Assembly: GCA_965223775.1 (NCBI GenBank)
Contig: OZ245021.1
Span: forward strand, 310,001 to 374,000
Reading direction: 5' to 3'
DNA from: JAJDXW01 sp965223775
Lineage (GTDB): Bacteria > Pseudomonadota > Gammaproteobacteria > HK1
Length of the DNA: 64,000 nt
Shown: piece after piece, positions 8,041 to 17,300 of the stretch
Layout: each line of letters opens with the position of its first letter
How positions within the stretch are numbered: position 1 is the stretch's first letter
Notes under the pieces: generated by a model
What the model saw: the letters and a program-made list of their open reading frames with translations, nothing else
What the model was told of the DNA's origin: nothing
The model's database searches: none
Made by a program: the position numbers and the translations under genes

Positions 8041-8754
8041 TCAGTAGAGGTAGGTGACGTTGCAGTCCTGGCTGTCGCTGCCCACGTCGTAGATCCGGGC
8101 GCCGCCTTCGCCGGTCCCCACGCAGGCCGCTTCGCCCTCCGCCGCCTCGCCGAACGTGGCCCCGCTGCTCACCGTCAGGCGCAGCGCGCCGGTGTCCGGA
8201 ACCCCGTCGTCGATCTTGATATCGAGCTCGCGCGCGAGATCGATCGGGAGCCCGCGGCCGAGAACGAGGTTGAGCCGCACCGGGGGCGTGCCGCCCGCGT
8301 GGAGATAGTCGTCCGTGCGGCCGAGAACCATGACCCGGTTGAACGGGTTGAGCGGGGCCCGCTGGTTGCTCGGCGTGGGCGCGACCGCATCGCCGGTAAA
8401 CCCTCCCTGGAGGAATCCCGCTCTTGCGAGCTGCTCCCACAGCGCGTTCGGCTCGGTCCACTCACTGCCGGGGTCGTTGTCGATGCGGCCGTTGTCGTTT
8501 CCGCCTCCGTTCACGGCGACGCCGAGCGCTTCGCCGGCGGCGCTCGCGTTCCAGTCCCCGGGGACCCGCCGATAGCGATCGACGAAAGCGAAGTACGCGG
8601 ACCGGATCCCGGCGCTCGAGTCTGCGAGGTTCCGGACCCGGGCGCTGCCGATGAGCTCCTGGCCGGTCAGCACGGCGCCGACGAGAAGCCCGATGACGAC
8701 GAGCACGATGGCGATCTCGATGAGGGTGAAGCCCGCGGCTTTCCTTGCGTGCAT
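8041..8754 (-). CDS. type IV prepilin-like protein (MSHA/type II family)
   Basis: The product (237 residues) begins MHARKAAGFTLIEIAIVLVV. This is a class III prepilin signal: a short basic leader, cleavage after Gly, then FTLIE and a hydrophobic helix. A prepilin peptidase would process it (none is encoded in the window) and it would be assembled into a pilus or pseudopilus. The C-terminal domain contains two Cys near the end (AACVG and SQDCNV), which could form the usual pilin disulfide loop. It is the last gene of the minus-strand secretin cluster, separated from the previous gene by about 115 bases, so it may have its own promoter. Its length is larger than a typical major pilin. Confidence 0.85.
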   Translation of the reverse strand: MHARKAAGFTLIEIAIVLVVIGLLVGAVLTGQELIGSARVRNLADSSAGIRSAYFAFVDRYRRVPGDWNASAAGEALGVAVNGGGNDNGRIDNDPGSEWTEPNALWEQLARAGFLQGGFTGDAVAPTPSNQRAPLNPFNRVMVLGRTDDYLHAGGTPPVRLNLVLGRGLPIDLARELDIKIDDGVPDTGALRLTVSSGATFGEAAEGEAACVGTGEGGARIYDVGSDSQDCNVTYLY

Positions 8755-8871
8755 GTGACTTTCTCCGGCGCCGGGGCGTGCTCGGCGCTTCAGGCAGGTG
8801 ATGACGACAAAGGGATCCGGACCGTCCGTGCCACCGCAGGCCGGCCAGGGTCCGTACGCTCCGTGCTCCGC

Positions 8872-9540
8872 TCACGGCCAGGTGCCCGCCCGCACCAGCC
8901 GGCCGAGAAGCACGTTCTTCGACATCCAGACGAGGACGTCGTCGAAACCGCCGGAACCGGGGCGGCCCGGTACCGCGTGTGCGTAGCGGGAATCGGGACG
9001 CACGGGATTGGAGCAGCCGGCGGGATTGCCGCCCGTGCCGTCGTTCTCGCCGTCCGGACGGCCGTTGGCGCCGCACGAGAAGATGATTGCGGCCGGCGCC
9101 TCCGGATCGCCCACCGTCAGGCGCTCCGAAGTGCGCGGGTTGTCTATCCGAAGGCCGCCCCGCGTATTCGGCGGCCGTGGCATCCCCTGCGGTCCGGTGA
9201 GGGCGTCGTTGCCCCGGTAGCGAAGCGGCCGGCCCCATCCGTCCCGGCCCGGGACCCCCAGCGTCGCGCGCGGAAGCTCGCCCTCGACCCTGCGGCAAGG
9301 TGTCGCCGCCGAGCCGGGCAGGTCTTCCATCCCGTCACCGTCGATGTCCGGGCACGGCAGCCGGTTGTCGTGCGCCGCCGCGTATCCGAGCAGCGCTTCC
9401 AGCGCCAGGCCGAGGGCCGCTTCGGTCTCGCGCAACCGGTACCGGTCCATCTGGGCGGCGAGCGGGACCATCAGCCCCCCGAGCAGAAGGGCGCTCACTG
9501 CGAGAGCGATCGCCACTTCAATCAGCGAAAGTCCCTCCAT
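8872..9540 (-). CDS. prepilin-like protein with LPCPD module
   Basis: The 222-residue product starts MEGLSLIEVAIALAVSALLL, a very short leader followed by a type IV pilin N-helix. The body has LPCPDIDGDG near residue 61, then C-x-R-x-x-G-x-L-P and G-W-G-R-P-L-R-Y, and near the end GFDDVLVWMS. The same set of motifs appears in the next gene upstream. It is probably a minor pilin or pseudopilin. The longer open frame extending to 13383 is a shadow of other genes and was not used. A spacer of about 210 bases separates it from the upstream gene. Confidence 0.8.
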   Translation of the reverse strand: MEGLSLIEVAIALAVSALLLGGLMVPLAAQMDRYRLRETEAALGLALEALLGYAAAHDNRLPCPDIDGDGMEDLPGSAATPCRRVEGELPRATLGVPGRDGWGRPLRYRGNDALTGPQGMPRPPNTRGGLRIDNPRTSERLTVGDPEAPAAIIFSCGANGRPDGENDGTGGNPAGCSNPVRPDSRYAHAVPGRPGSGGFDDVLVWMSKNVLLGRLVRAGTWP

Positions 9541-9749
9541 GTCCTTCGCCGTTCGCGGGGGCTGCTTCGCGCCGTCGCACTTCGCGAAGTCGGTCCCGCT
9601 CGCCGTTTCTGCGCTGCGCCGCCATCCGGAGGTTCTTCTGCCGGGCGGCCGTGCGGTCCGGTTCGCCGCCCGGACGGGCCGCGCGGGTTCGACGCCACCC
9701 GTTCTTGCCCGCGGCGGTTTCGCCCCGTTCCTTGTCCGCAACGTCCGGG

Positions 9750-11564
9750 TCATGGGGTGAGCATCCCCGGCGGAGGCGTGATCGCCACCACCCGGTCGTT
9801 GAACGACTCGCTCGCATGTCTCGTTTCGTACCGGAGATTGACCGGATTGGCGTTCTCTCCCTCGAACCACTGAAAGAGGTCTCGGCTCCCCCGGTGCTGG
9901 TGGGGGAGCGCCGTTCCGGCAAGGACGGCTATCGCGATCGCTTCGCTTCCCTCCCTCCGCCCGTCGAAGCCGGTACGAACGAGCTCGAGGCACCGGCCCG
10001 GCATCCCGCACGCGGCCGGGCCGCCGGCCGCGAACGCGGGGGCGACCGCGGTCATGAGGAAGCGGTGCCACTCGTTCTCGAGCAACCACTCCGGCACCTC
10101 GTCGCCGACCCCGAGCGGATACGCCACCCCTTCCACCGCCAGGGCTCCCTGGATCGGACCCGGGGAGAATCGGATCTCGCCGCGTCCGGTCTCGGCGCCG
10201 CCCGCGCGGTCGAGGATCTCGATGTGCGATTCCGCGACCCACTCGGCTCCGTGCACCGTGCGCCGGCGGATATCGGCGGGCGCAGGGGGTTGGATCACGG
10301 CGTCCCCGGCGAAGTGCAGGTCGAACCGGAACACCCGTTCGCGGCCCGGCTCCGGCAAGGTCCGGCTTTCTCCCGTGCAGTCGATCCGCCCTGCGACCGT
10401 CCATGCGCATCTCCCGGCCGGCACGGCGAGGGCATGGGCGGGCAGGCTCAGGGCGGCGGGGGAGACCGTTCCCGATGCGGAAACGGAGCCCCCCGTCGGC
10501 GATCCGGTTACCCGGAAGGAGGTCTCGAGCGTGCCCCCGTTGGGTGAGAGGGGGAGACGACCGGAGGTGACGCCGGGCACGGGGAGCGTGCCCTCGGCGG
10601 GTCCGGTCCAGGGCCCGAGCCACGGCAGGGCTCCCGTGTTCCAGGGCGCACCGCGATACTCGGTCAGGATTGCGCGGGTGGCGGCGAGCGCGCGCCGTGC
10701 CGCCGCGGCCATCAACTCGTCGCGGGAGATCGCGGCCACCCGGTCGTTGAACCGGTCGTGCGGAAGGGCCGGCGGTGTTTTCCGCGAGACATAGGTACCG
10801 CCCCCCGGGGCTTCGTTTCCACCCTCGAGGTATTGCGCGGGGTCGAATTGATCCGGAACCCGATCCTGAGACGGCAGGGCCGGGCCCGGCGCGAGGATCA
10901 CGGCCGCGATGTCGCTTCGACCATCCACCACGAGCTCCGCGGCGGTGTCGCCGTTGAGCGGCCGATGCTTGTAGCCGTTCGCCCGGAACCGCTTGGCGAG
11001 CGCGTACCAGAGCCGCTCTCCCGCCCCGTCGCGCGGGTCGTGCAGGCCCAGCCGCCGCCAGGGCAGCCGTCCGAGCGACGTGGCGGGACACGGTGAATTC
11101 GGCGATCCGTTGCCGCTCGAATCGGGGCATGGGAGGTAGCCCGGGCCGTGGCGGCCGGAGTGCTGATCCGGATAGGAAACGGCGTATCCGATAAGCGCGT
11201 CGCGCGCTGCCGCGAGTGCGGCCTCGGTGCGACGGGCGGCGTGGGACGAACGCGCGGCCGCCTCCAGCCACTCGATGGTCACCAGCCCGGACCCCAGGGC
11301 GAGCGCGAGCACGAGTGCAAGGAGGGCCGCTCCGCGCTGCGAGGCGAACGGTCCGCGCGCTGCGGGTGCAGGCCGCGTCCGCTCGGCCCCCTCGTATCGG
11401 CAAGTCTCGTGTACACCGGGAACCACTCCTTCTCGCTTGGACCCGGCCGCGCGCGAAACGGCGCCGCGAGCCGCGGGTCGGCCGGTCCGCGGCGAGACCT
11501 GCCGTGGGGCCGGGTACCCCGTACCCTTGGTCGGGCCCCGTTCGCGGCGCGGCCGGGAGTTCAA
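9750..11564 (-). CDS. large prepilin-like / PilX-GspK-like protein with duplicated module
   Basis: A protein of up to 604 residues. After a basic leader it has QRGAALLALVLALALGSGL near residue 76, a pilin-like membrane helix. It then carries YLPCPDSSGNG, G-R-L-P-W-R-R-L-G-L and RLWYALAKR, matching the LPCPD module of the next gene. Two similar segments follow: AAVILAPGPALPSQDR...DRFNDRVAAIS and IAVLAGTALPHQHR...ESFNDRVVAIT, so the exported domain contains an internal duplication. The frame opens at a TTG (11564) that overlaps the preceding TGA; a start nearer the helix is possible because the first 75 residues are basic and low in complexity. It is likely an exported minor component of the same machine. 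Function is unproved. Confidence 0.7.
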   Translation of the reverse strand: MNSRPRRERGPTKGTGYPAPRQVSPRTGRPAARGAVSRAAGSKREGVVPGVHETCRYEGAERTRPAPAARGPFASQRGAALLALVLALALGSGLVTIEWLEAAARSSHAARRTEAALAAARDALIGYAVSYPDQHSGRHGPGYLPCPDSSGNGSPNSPCPATSLGRLPWRRLGLHDPRDGAGERLWYALAKRFRANGYKHRPLNGDTAAELVVDGRSDIAAVILAPGPALPSQDRVPDQFDPAQYLEGGNEAPGGGTYVSRKTPPALPHDRFNDRVAAISRDELMAAAARRALAATRAILTEYRGAPWNTGALPWLGPWTGPAEGTLPVPGVTSGRLPLSPNGGTLETSFRVTGSPTGGSVSASGTVSPAALSLPAHALAVPAGRCAWTVAGRIDCTGESRTLPEPGRERVFRFDLHFAGDAVIQPPAPADIRRRTVHGAEWVAESHIEILDRAGGAETGRGEIRFSPGPIQGALAVEGVAYPLGVGDEVPEWLLENEWHRFLMTAVAPAFAAGGPAACGMPGRCLELVRTGFDGRREGSEAIAIAVLAGTALPHQHRGSRDLFQWFEGENANPVNLRYETRHASESFNDRVVAITPPPGMLTP

Positions 11565-12709
11565 TTCTGTCCCGGAACCGCGGGATCGGTGAGAGGCGCA
11601 CGGGACGACTTTCGTAGGGATCGGTCTCGTCGGAGCCGGTCCGTCGGCCTACGGATGGGGTCGGTAACCGCACCCGTATGCGGATCGAAACGCTGTCCCG
11701 GCCGCACCATGATCGAGCGCCCCCCCGCGTCGAGACGAACCCCGGGCGGCCCTGCGCTTGCCAAGGGTGCCCCCGCCGACCGCGCGTCGCCGTACGCGAC
11801 CCGCCGGCCGTCGATCCAGGCAAAGACCGAGCGGCCGGAACGGACCACCACTCCGCCGACGCGAACCCAGCGGGCCGAGCGCGGCGGCGGCGGTTCGGAC
11901 CGGGCCGGGGGCCCGTCCGGGATCTCGGCCGCTTGCGTTGCCGCATCCCTGGCAGCCGGGGCCGATTCGATTGCCGCGCGTTGCGCAACGGTCGTGAACA
12001 GCCGGCCGAAGGTCTCCCATGTCGGCTCGGCAAGGTCCCGCCTCGCCCCCGCCGGGCCGGCCCCGGCATCGTTCCCGGCATCGTCCCCGCCCTGCGTTCC
12101 GGCGGCGGGCGTCCAGCCGGGTTCCACCCCGGCGAGGACGACGGATTGCCATCGGATACGGCACGCTGCACCGAGGGCGGCGGGCAGCGGCGGCTCGGCG
12201 CGCGTCGCCTCCGTTCGCACCAGACGGCAGCCCGACACGGTGAACAGGCCGGGCGCCTCGCGTTCGAGCGCGGCAATGAACACCGGCAGCTCGGCTTCAT
12301 GCCGCATGTCGAGATCGATCGACATGTCGGTCGCCCGCACCTCGACCGGACCACTGCGCTCGACGACGTGCGGCGAGGCGAGGCGATAGCGGGCGGCGAG
12401 GGCTCCGGTCGCGGCCCTGCGCACCGCTTCGGTCCAGCGTACGGGCTGCTCCTCGCCGAGCCGCCCGTGTGCCGCCAACCGGCGATACAGGGGGCCGAAG
12501 CGTCGCCACTTTCGTCGCTCTTCGGCGAGCGCGGAGTAGCGCCCGCGCGTCTCGGCGAGCCGGGCTTCGGTCGCTTCCATCCCTTCCGTGATGCGGTGCT
12601 CGTGCCACCAGGCCGCGGCCGCGGCGGCCCCGCCGGCCAGTGCGGCCGCGATGCATACCGCCAACGGGAGCCGCAGGCGGCGCCACTCGACGTCAATCGT
12701 TCCGAACAT
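11561..12709 (-). CDS. PilO/GspM-like protein with PilP-like C-terminus (MshJ/MshK-like)
   Basis: The 382-residue product has a short cytoplasmic start, one membrane helix at about residues 14-34, then a coiled coil (ATEARLAETRGRYSALAEERRKW) and an alpha-beta domain, the PilO/GspM layout. The last 120 residues (RWVRVGGVVVRSGRSVFAWIDGRRVAY) resemble the small beta domain of PilP or GspC-HR, which docks to the secretin. A Pro/Ala-rich linker joins the two. In MSHA operons these are separate genes, mshJ and mshK. It overlaps the PilM/N-like gene by 17 bases and is stop-start coupled to the next gene. Assignment rests on topology and context more than identity. Confidence 0.65.
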   Translation of the reverse strand: MFGTIDVEWRRLRLPLAVCIAAALAGGAAAAAAWWHEHRITEGMEATEARLAETRGRYSALAEERRKWRRFGPLYRRLAAHGRLGEEQPVRWTEAVRRAATGALAARYRLASPHVVERSGPVEVRATDMSIDLDMRHEAELPVFIAALEREAPGLFTVSGCRLVRTEATRAEPPLPAALGAACRIRWQSVVLAGVEPGWTPAAGTQGGDDAGNDAGAGPAGARRDLAEPTWETFGRLFTTVAQRAAIESAPAARDAATQAAEIPDGPPARSEPPPPRSARWVRVGGVVVRSGRSVFAWIDGRRVAYGDARSAGAPLASAGPPGVRLDAGGRSIMVRPGQRFDPHTGAVTDPIRRPTDRLRRDRSLRKSSRAPLTDPAVPGQN

Positions 12710-14237
12710 CCAGCACCATCCTCATCTCGAAGCCGGCTGCCGGCCGGTGCCGAAGGCCGCCCCCGCCGGGGTCGCGCGGGAGATCCGTCACATCGACCTC
12801 GCTCAGCCGTGGATTGGCCTCGAGCCCATCCGCAAATCGGAAGACCTCGTCGGCGGCGGCCCGGTAGTGCCCGTTGAAGGGCTCGACCCGGCCCCGCAGA
12901 TGGACGACCCGGAATTGCTCTCGCGGCGCGTCCTCGTCCGGAGGGCCCGCCCATCCTTCGCGCTCCGAGATCTCGAACCACTCGAGGCTCTCCAGCGCGA
13001 GATCGGGAAATCCCGCCAGCGCGTCGCTCACCGTCCGGAGGATCGGAAGCGCAAGGACCCGGCCGGCATCGAGGCGCTGCGCGGTCTCGACCGCGAGCCG
13101 GACGTCGTCCGGTGCGACCCTGGATTGCGGCAGCCGTTCCGCCCGGTAGCGGACTTCGTAGTCGTTGGCTTCTCGGGCGAAGGCCTCCGCGGTCGCGGCG
13201 AGGCCGTTGGAGCGGTGCCACACCGACCCGCTCCAGGCCGCGCCGGCGAGGAGCATCGCCAACCCGGCCGCCTTGAGCGTGCGGCCCGCCTGCTTCGTTC
13301 GGTGCACCGCGAGCACCGCCGCCGTCGCATAGTGATCGGGCACGCGCCGGCTCAACATCAGGCGAGCGAACATCCGGTCGCACCCCTCGTTCGCGTCGCC
13401 ACCGCTTTCTTCGCTCCCCGCCCTGAAGCGGCGCCCGAGCCGGCGCTCGACCGTCACGGTGTCGACGAGCCCCTCGGCGAGCTCGCGGGGGCTCTCCACC
13501 TCCCGGACTGCGGCCAGCAGGTGTGCATCCCCTACGAGACGGATCTTCAGCCCCTCCCCGGAGCGCCCGGAGCGATCGAGGTGATGCAGGAGCCGCTCGA
13601 CTTCGGGCACCACGCGCCGTGCCCGGTCCGTCGGTTCGCCGGGGGGCAGGGGAGCGAGCCGGCTCAACGCCAGACGTCCGTCTTCGAAGAACGTCTGGCG
13701 CAGGTCCCGTTCGCCGCTCGCGGTGACGAGGAGGGTCCGCCCCGCATCGGCGCCGAGAAGGCGCAGCAGCCGGGCGCTCGCGATGGGGAGCGAATGGACC
13801 CCTGCCACCTCGTAGCCGCGGAGCACGTCCAGCCAGGGTTCGATCCGCTCCGGGCGGACGATGGCGGAGAACAGGACCCGGTCGTCCCGCCGACCCTCCG
13901 GCGCCCGTCCTTCCCGCCGGGCCGAGACATAGGGCGTGCCGGGAAACAATCGGGCGCTCCGGGTGGCGACGACCGCCCGCCGGGCGCGGCCATGCACATG
14001 GGGGGTCGTCTCGCGCTGGAAGTCCTCCTCGATCACGTCGACGAGGAGGTGGATGGGCGGCGGGGCAGAGCGCCCGAGATGCCGCCGGAGCCCGGCGTAC
14101 CCTGCCTCGTCCGCCGCGAAATCCAGGGCCGGTCCAAGCGTGCGGCGCGATCCCCGGAACAGGCGAACGCCGCCCGCGCGGACCATCAGCACCCAGTGGC
14201 CGGAGCCCCTAGAGGGAAATGCCGGCGACCATTTCAT
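12693..14237 (-). CDS. PilM-PilN-like fusion (MshI/GspL-like) membrane protein
   Basis: The 514-residue protein has a cytoplasmic actin-like N-terminal half (segments HLLVDVIEEDFQ, LLVTASGERDLRQTFFEDGR and IRLVGDAHLLAAV), one membrane helix at about residues 322-338 (LKAAGLAMLLAGAAWSGSVW) and a periplasmic ferredoxin-like domain ending FEMRMVLDVRND. This PilM-helix-PilN layout is that of MshI and GspL, which link the cytoplasmic ATPase to the periplasmic alignment complex. The gene overlaps both neighbours (29 and 17 bases). Sequence conservation is low, so the role is inferred from architecture and position after the GspF-like gene. Confidence 0.7.
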   Translation of the reverse strand: MKWSPAFPSRGSGHWVLMVRAGGVRLFRGSRRTLGPALDFAADEAGYAGLRRHLGRSAPPPIHLLVDVIEEDFQRETTPHVHGRARRAVVATRSARLFPGTPYVSARREGRAPEGRRDDRVLFSAIVRPERIEPWLDVLRGYEVAGVHSLPIASARLLRLLGADAGRTLLVTASGERDLRQTFFEDGRLALSRLAPLPPGEPTDRARRVVPEVERLLHHLDRSGRSGEGLKIRLVGDAHLLAAVREVESPRELAEGLVDTVTVERRLGRRFRAGSEESGGDANEGCDRMFARLMLSRRVPDHYATAAVLAVHRTKQAGRTLKAAGLAMLLAGAAWSGSVWHRSNGLAATAEAFAREANDYEVRYRAERLPQSRVAPDDVRLAVETAQRLDAGRVLALPILRTVSDALAGFPDLALESLEWFEISEREGWAGPPDEDAPREQFRVVHLRGRVEPFNGHYRAAADEVFRFADGLEANPRLSEVDVTDLPRDPGGGGLRHRPAAGFEMRMVLDVRND

Positions 14238-15417
14238 AGATCGGGCCCATCACGGATACCACCACCCAGAGCAGCAGCGCCCCCAGCACCAGGGTCGTCG
14301 CCGGGCCTGCGAGCCCCTGCACCCGTTCCGCCGCGTCCCGCACGTCGCGCTCGTAGAAGTAGCTGATGTTGGAGAGGGCGGTATCGAGGGCGCCGGTGCT
14401 CTCCCCGACCCGCAGCATCCGGAGCACGAGCGGCGGGAACAGCCCTGCCTGCTCGAAGCCTTCGCTGATGCTTGCGCCTTCCGAGATCCGCTTCGCCGCG
14501 GTGCGGGCCGCTTCCTCCACCGCCCGGTTGCCGAGCAGCCCTTCACCAATCCGGATGCTCTGGAGCACGGACATCCCGGATGCGTACATGAGCGCGAAGT
14601 AGTTGACGAACCGGGCAAGGATGAGCTTCTTGCGAAGAGGTCCGACGATCCAGACCCGGAGCCGGAGCGCGTCCATGGTTCGGCGAAGGCGCGGGCTCAG
14701 GCGCGCCGCGGCCGCGAGAGCGGCCCAAGGGACTCCGGCCGCGGGCGCGAGGTACCACCAGTCCTGAAAGAACCGCGACACCGCGATGAGGGCCCGAGCA
14801 TGCGCCGGGAGCTCGTCCCCCATGGTCTCGATGAAGGCGGCGAGCCGGGGAACGAGATAGAGCATGAGGAACACGACGACGCAGCCGATGACCACCGCGA
14901 CGAGGGCGGGGGCCATGAGCACCTTGCGGAACTGCATCGCCTGCTCGTCGTGCCAGCGCAGACTCTCGGTGAGCCTGCGGAGCACCGCGGGAAGCTGACC
15001 GCTCGACTCGCCGGCGCGGATCAGGTTGACCATCATCGAGTCGAACGCTTCGGGATGGCGGGCCATCGCCTCGGAGAGACTGGCGCCCGCGTGGATCGCT
15101 TCCACCATGCCGGTGATCACCTCGCGGAGGTGGAACCCCTTGACCGAATCGCGGAGATCCGCGAGCGCCTCGGGAATGGGGACCTTCGCGGCGAGGAGTT
15201 GTTCGAGGTGGAAGCAGAAATTGATGAGCTGTCCACGGCGTACCGGGGGATGCAGCGACCAGGTCCTTGCCGTGGGGGCGGGCGTGCAGGAGATGAGGTC
15301 CAGATCGAGCCGGCGGAGGCGAGCTTCGAGATCGAGCTCGTTCGCGGCCTCCATCCGGCCGCGCCGAATGCGGCCCCGCGGGTCCATCGCCCGGTAGCGC
15401 ATCGGGACGAGGGCCAC
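14209..15417 (-). CDS. GspF/PilC-family inner-membrane platform protein (MshG-like)
   Basis: This 402-residue polytopic protein is the platform that works with the assembly ATPase. It has the two T2SSF repeats, around residues 68-190 and 271-395. Each carries the family signature: IRAGESSGQLPAVLRRL in the first and RVGESTGALDTALSNIS in the second. Membrane segments are VAVVIGCVVVFLMLYLVP, the AAGVPWAALAAAAR stretch and the last helix TTLVLGALLLWVVVSVMG. It starts with GTG at 15417, sharing one base with the TAG of the ATPase gene. Length is typical (about 400). Confidence 0.93.
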   Translation of the reverse strand: MALVPMRYRAMDPRGRIRRGRMEAANELDLEARLRRLDLDLISCTPAPTARTWSLHPPVRRGQLINFCFHLEQLLAAKVPIPEALADLRDSVKGFHLREVITGMVEAIHAGASLSEAMARHPEAFDSMMVNLIRAGESSGQLPAVLRRLTESLRWHDEQAMQFRKVLMAPALVAVVIGCVVVFLMLYLVPRLAAFIETMGDELPAHARALIAVSRFFQDWWYLAPAAGVPWAALAAAARLSPRLRRTMDALRLRVWIVGPLRKKLILARFVNYFALMYASGMSVLQSIRIGEGLLGNRAVEEAARTAAKRISEGASISEGFEQAGLFPPLVLRMLRVGESTGALDTALSNISYFYERDVRDAAERVQGLAGPATTLVLGALLLWVVVSVMGPIYEMVAGISL

Positions 15418-17300
15418 TACTCGGTCCCCCGTTCCGGAGCGGGGGCCGGCGCGGGCGCGGGGGCTGGGGCAGGGGCCGGGGCCGGGGAGGCGTCCCGGGT
15501 CAGGTCCACGACCCGCGATATCTCTTCGACCGTCGAAGATCCGTCCGCGACCCGCCGCATCGCGTCGCGTGCGAGCGAGACGAAGCCTCGCCGCTCCGCC
15601 GCTTCGAACAGTTCATGGGCGGGTGCGCGCCGGGCCACCAGGGCGTCGAGCTCCGTATCGAAACGAAGGATCTCGGTAAGCGCGATGCGGCCCCGATAGC
15701 CCTGGTGGTCGCAGCGGGGACAACCGACCGCGCGAAACGGCGGGAGCGCCGCGCCGCGCTCCGCGTCGGTTCCGGCTTCGGCTTCGGTTCCGGCTGGCGG
15801 GTGTCGGTGTGCCGGCCTCGCCGAGCCGCCCGCCGCCGCACCCGCGACGGCGGACGACGCGGCCGGTTCCCGGCACGCCGGGCAGAGCCGGCGCACGAGC
15901 CGCTGGGCGACGATCCCGATGATGTGTCCGGCGAGCACGCCGGGGGCGACTCCGATGTCGAGGAGCCGCGGGATCGCGCCGACCGCGGAGTTCGTGTGCA
16001 GGGTGGAGTAGACCTGGTGGCCGGTCATCGCGGCCCGGAAGGTCATGGCGGCGGTGTCCGCGTCGCGGATCTCGCCGACCAGGATGATGTCCGGATCCTG
16101 CCGCATGAGGCTCCGCACCCCGTTGGCGAAGTCGAGCTTGACCGCTTCGTTGATCGAGGTCTGGCGGATCCGGGACATCGGGTACTCGACCGGATCCTCG
16201 AGGGTCATGATGTTGACCGCCTCGCGGTCGAGGTGGGTCAGGATCGAATAGAGGGTGGTGGTCTTGCCGCTGCCCGTCGGTCCGGTCACCAGGATGACGC
16301 CCTCCGGGCGCTCCATCATCCGGCGCAACTCCGCGAGCGCATCGGGGGACATCCCCAGCTCGTCCAGGGCCACGATCCCGCGGCTGCGGTCGAGCACCCG
16401 CAGCACGATGTTCTCGCCGTGCGCGGTGGGGAGGGAGGACACCCGGTAGTCGATGTCGTGGCCGGAGACGGAGAGGGTCATGCGGCCGTCCTGGGGAGCC
16501 CGCGTTTCGGCGATGTTCATGCCGCAAATCACCTTGAGGCGCACCGCGATGGCGGACCAGTAGCTGCGGTGAAGGCTGCGTACCTGGCGCAGCACTCCGT
16601 CGATCCGGTAGCGGACTCGGAGAAATCCGGCTTCCGGTTCGAAGTGGATGTCGGAGGCCCCTCGTTTCACCGCGTCGGACAGCAGGACGTCGACGAGGCG
16701 GACGATCGGCTGGCTGTACTCGTCGGCGGTCGCCGGGAGGCCGGCCGGGTCGCTCTCGCCGGTCTCGATCTCGTGCAGGATCCCGGAAACGGAGAGATCG
16801 TGGCGGCAGGCGCGTTCCAGGAATCGCTCGATGTCCGAACGGCCGGCGAGGAACGGAACGATCTCCACCTCGTCGTCGAACAGCGATCGGAGGTGATCGA
16901 GCGCGATCACGTCGAAGGGGTCGGCCATCGCGACGGTGAGCCGCCGCGTCGCGCCGTCCGCGTCGCGCTCCAGGGTCAGGCCGACGGCCAGAAACCGCCG
17001 CGCGACCGGCTCCGGGATCGCCGCCGTCGCATCGGGCTCCGCCACCGTCCGGGCGAGGTCGACGCTCTCGACCCCGAGGGCGCCGCCGACGGCGTCGCGA
17101 ATGATCGCTTCGGTGACGAACCCGAGCCTCGTGAGAATGTCCGCGAACCGCGTCCCCGTGCTCGACTGCTCGGTGAGGGCGATCCGGGCCTGGTCCTCGC
17201 TGATCGCGCCGGTCTCGACGAGCAGGGTCCCGAGGTGGTCGAGGCCGGCAACCTCGGTGGAGGGGGTGCCGGCTCCTGGCGCGGCCCGTCGAGTCGTCAT
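15417..17300 (-). CDS. GspE/PilB-type assembly ATPase (MshE-like)
   Basis: The hexameric ATPase drives pilus or pseudopilus assembly from the cytoplasm. The 627-residue product has an N-terminal MshEN-type domain (residues 20-165), Walker A GPTGSGKTT at 340-348, an Asp box around DPVEYP at 369-374, Walker B ILVGEIRD at 406-413, and a zinc-site pair CPAC (473) and CPRC. A long insert of about 60 residues separates the two Cys pairs. The C-terminus ends in a run of about nine Pro-Ala repeats, which is unusual. The ATG at 17300 overlaps the TGA of the secretin gene. Confidence 0.93.
   Translation of the reverse strand: MTTRRAAPGAGTPSTEVAGLDHLGTLLVETGAISEDQARIALTEQSSTGTRFADILTRLGFVTEAIIRDAVGGALGVESVDLARTVAEPDATAAIPEPVARRFLAVGLTLERDADGATRRLTVAMADPFDVIALDHLRSLFDDEVEIVPFLAGRSDIERFLERACRHDLSVSGILHEIETGESDPAGLPATADEYSQPIVRLVDVLLSDAVKRGASDIHFEPEAGFLRVRYRIDGVLRQVRSLHRSYWSAIAVRLKVICGMNIAETRAPQDGRMTLSVSGHDIDYRVSSLPTAHGENIVLRVLDRSRGIVALDELGMSPDALAELRRMMERPEGVILVTGPTGSGKTTTLYSILTHLDREAVNIMTLEDPVEYPMSRIRQTSINEAVKLDFANGVRSLMRQDPDIILVGEIRDADTAAMTFRAAMTGHQVYSTLHTNSAVGAIPRLLDIGVAPGVLAGHIIGIVAQRLVRRLCPACREPAASSAVAGAAAGGSARPAHRHPPAGTEAEAGTDAERGAALPPFRAVGCPRCDHQGYRGRIALTEILRFDTELDALVARRAPAHELFEAAERRGFVSLARDAMRRVADGSSTVEEISRVVDLTRDASPAPAPAPAPAPAPAPAPERGTE

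Noticed and set aside
8872..13383. 1503-residue minus-strand frame
   Set aside because: Only its last 222 residues (the prepilin-like protein) look real; the rest overlaps the PilM, PilO and PilX-like genes in another frame and is low-complexity.
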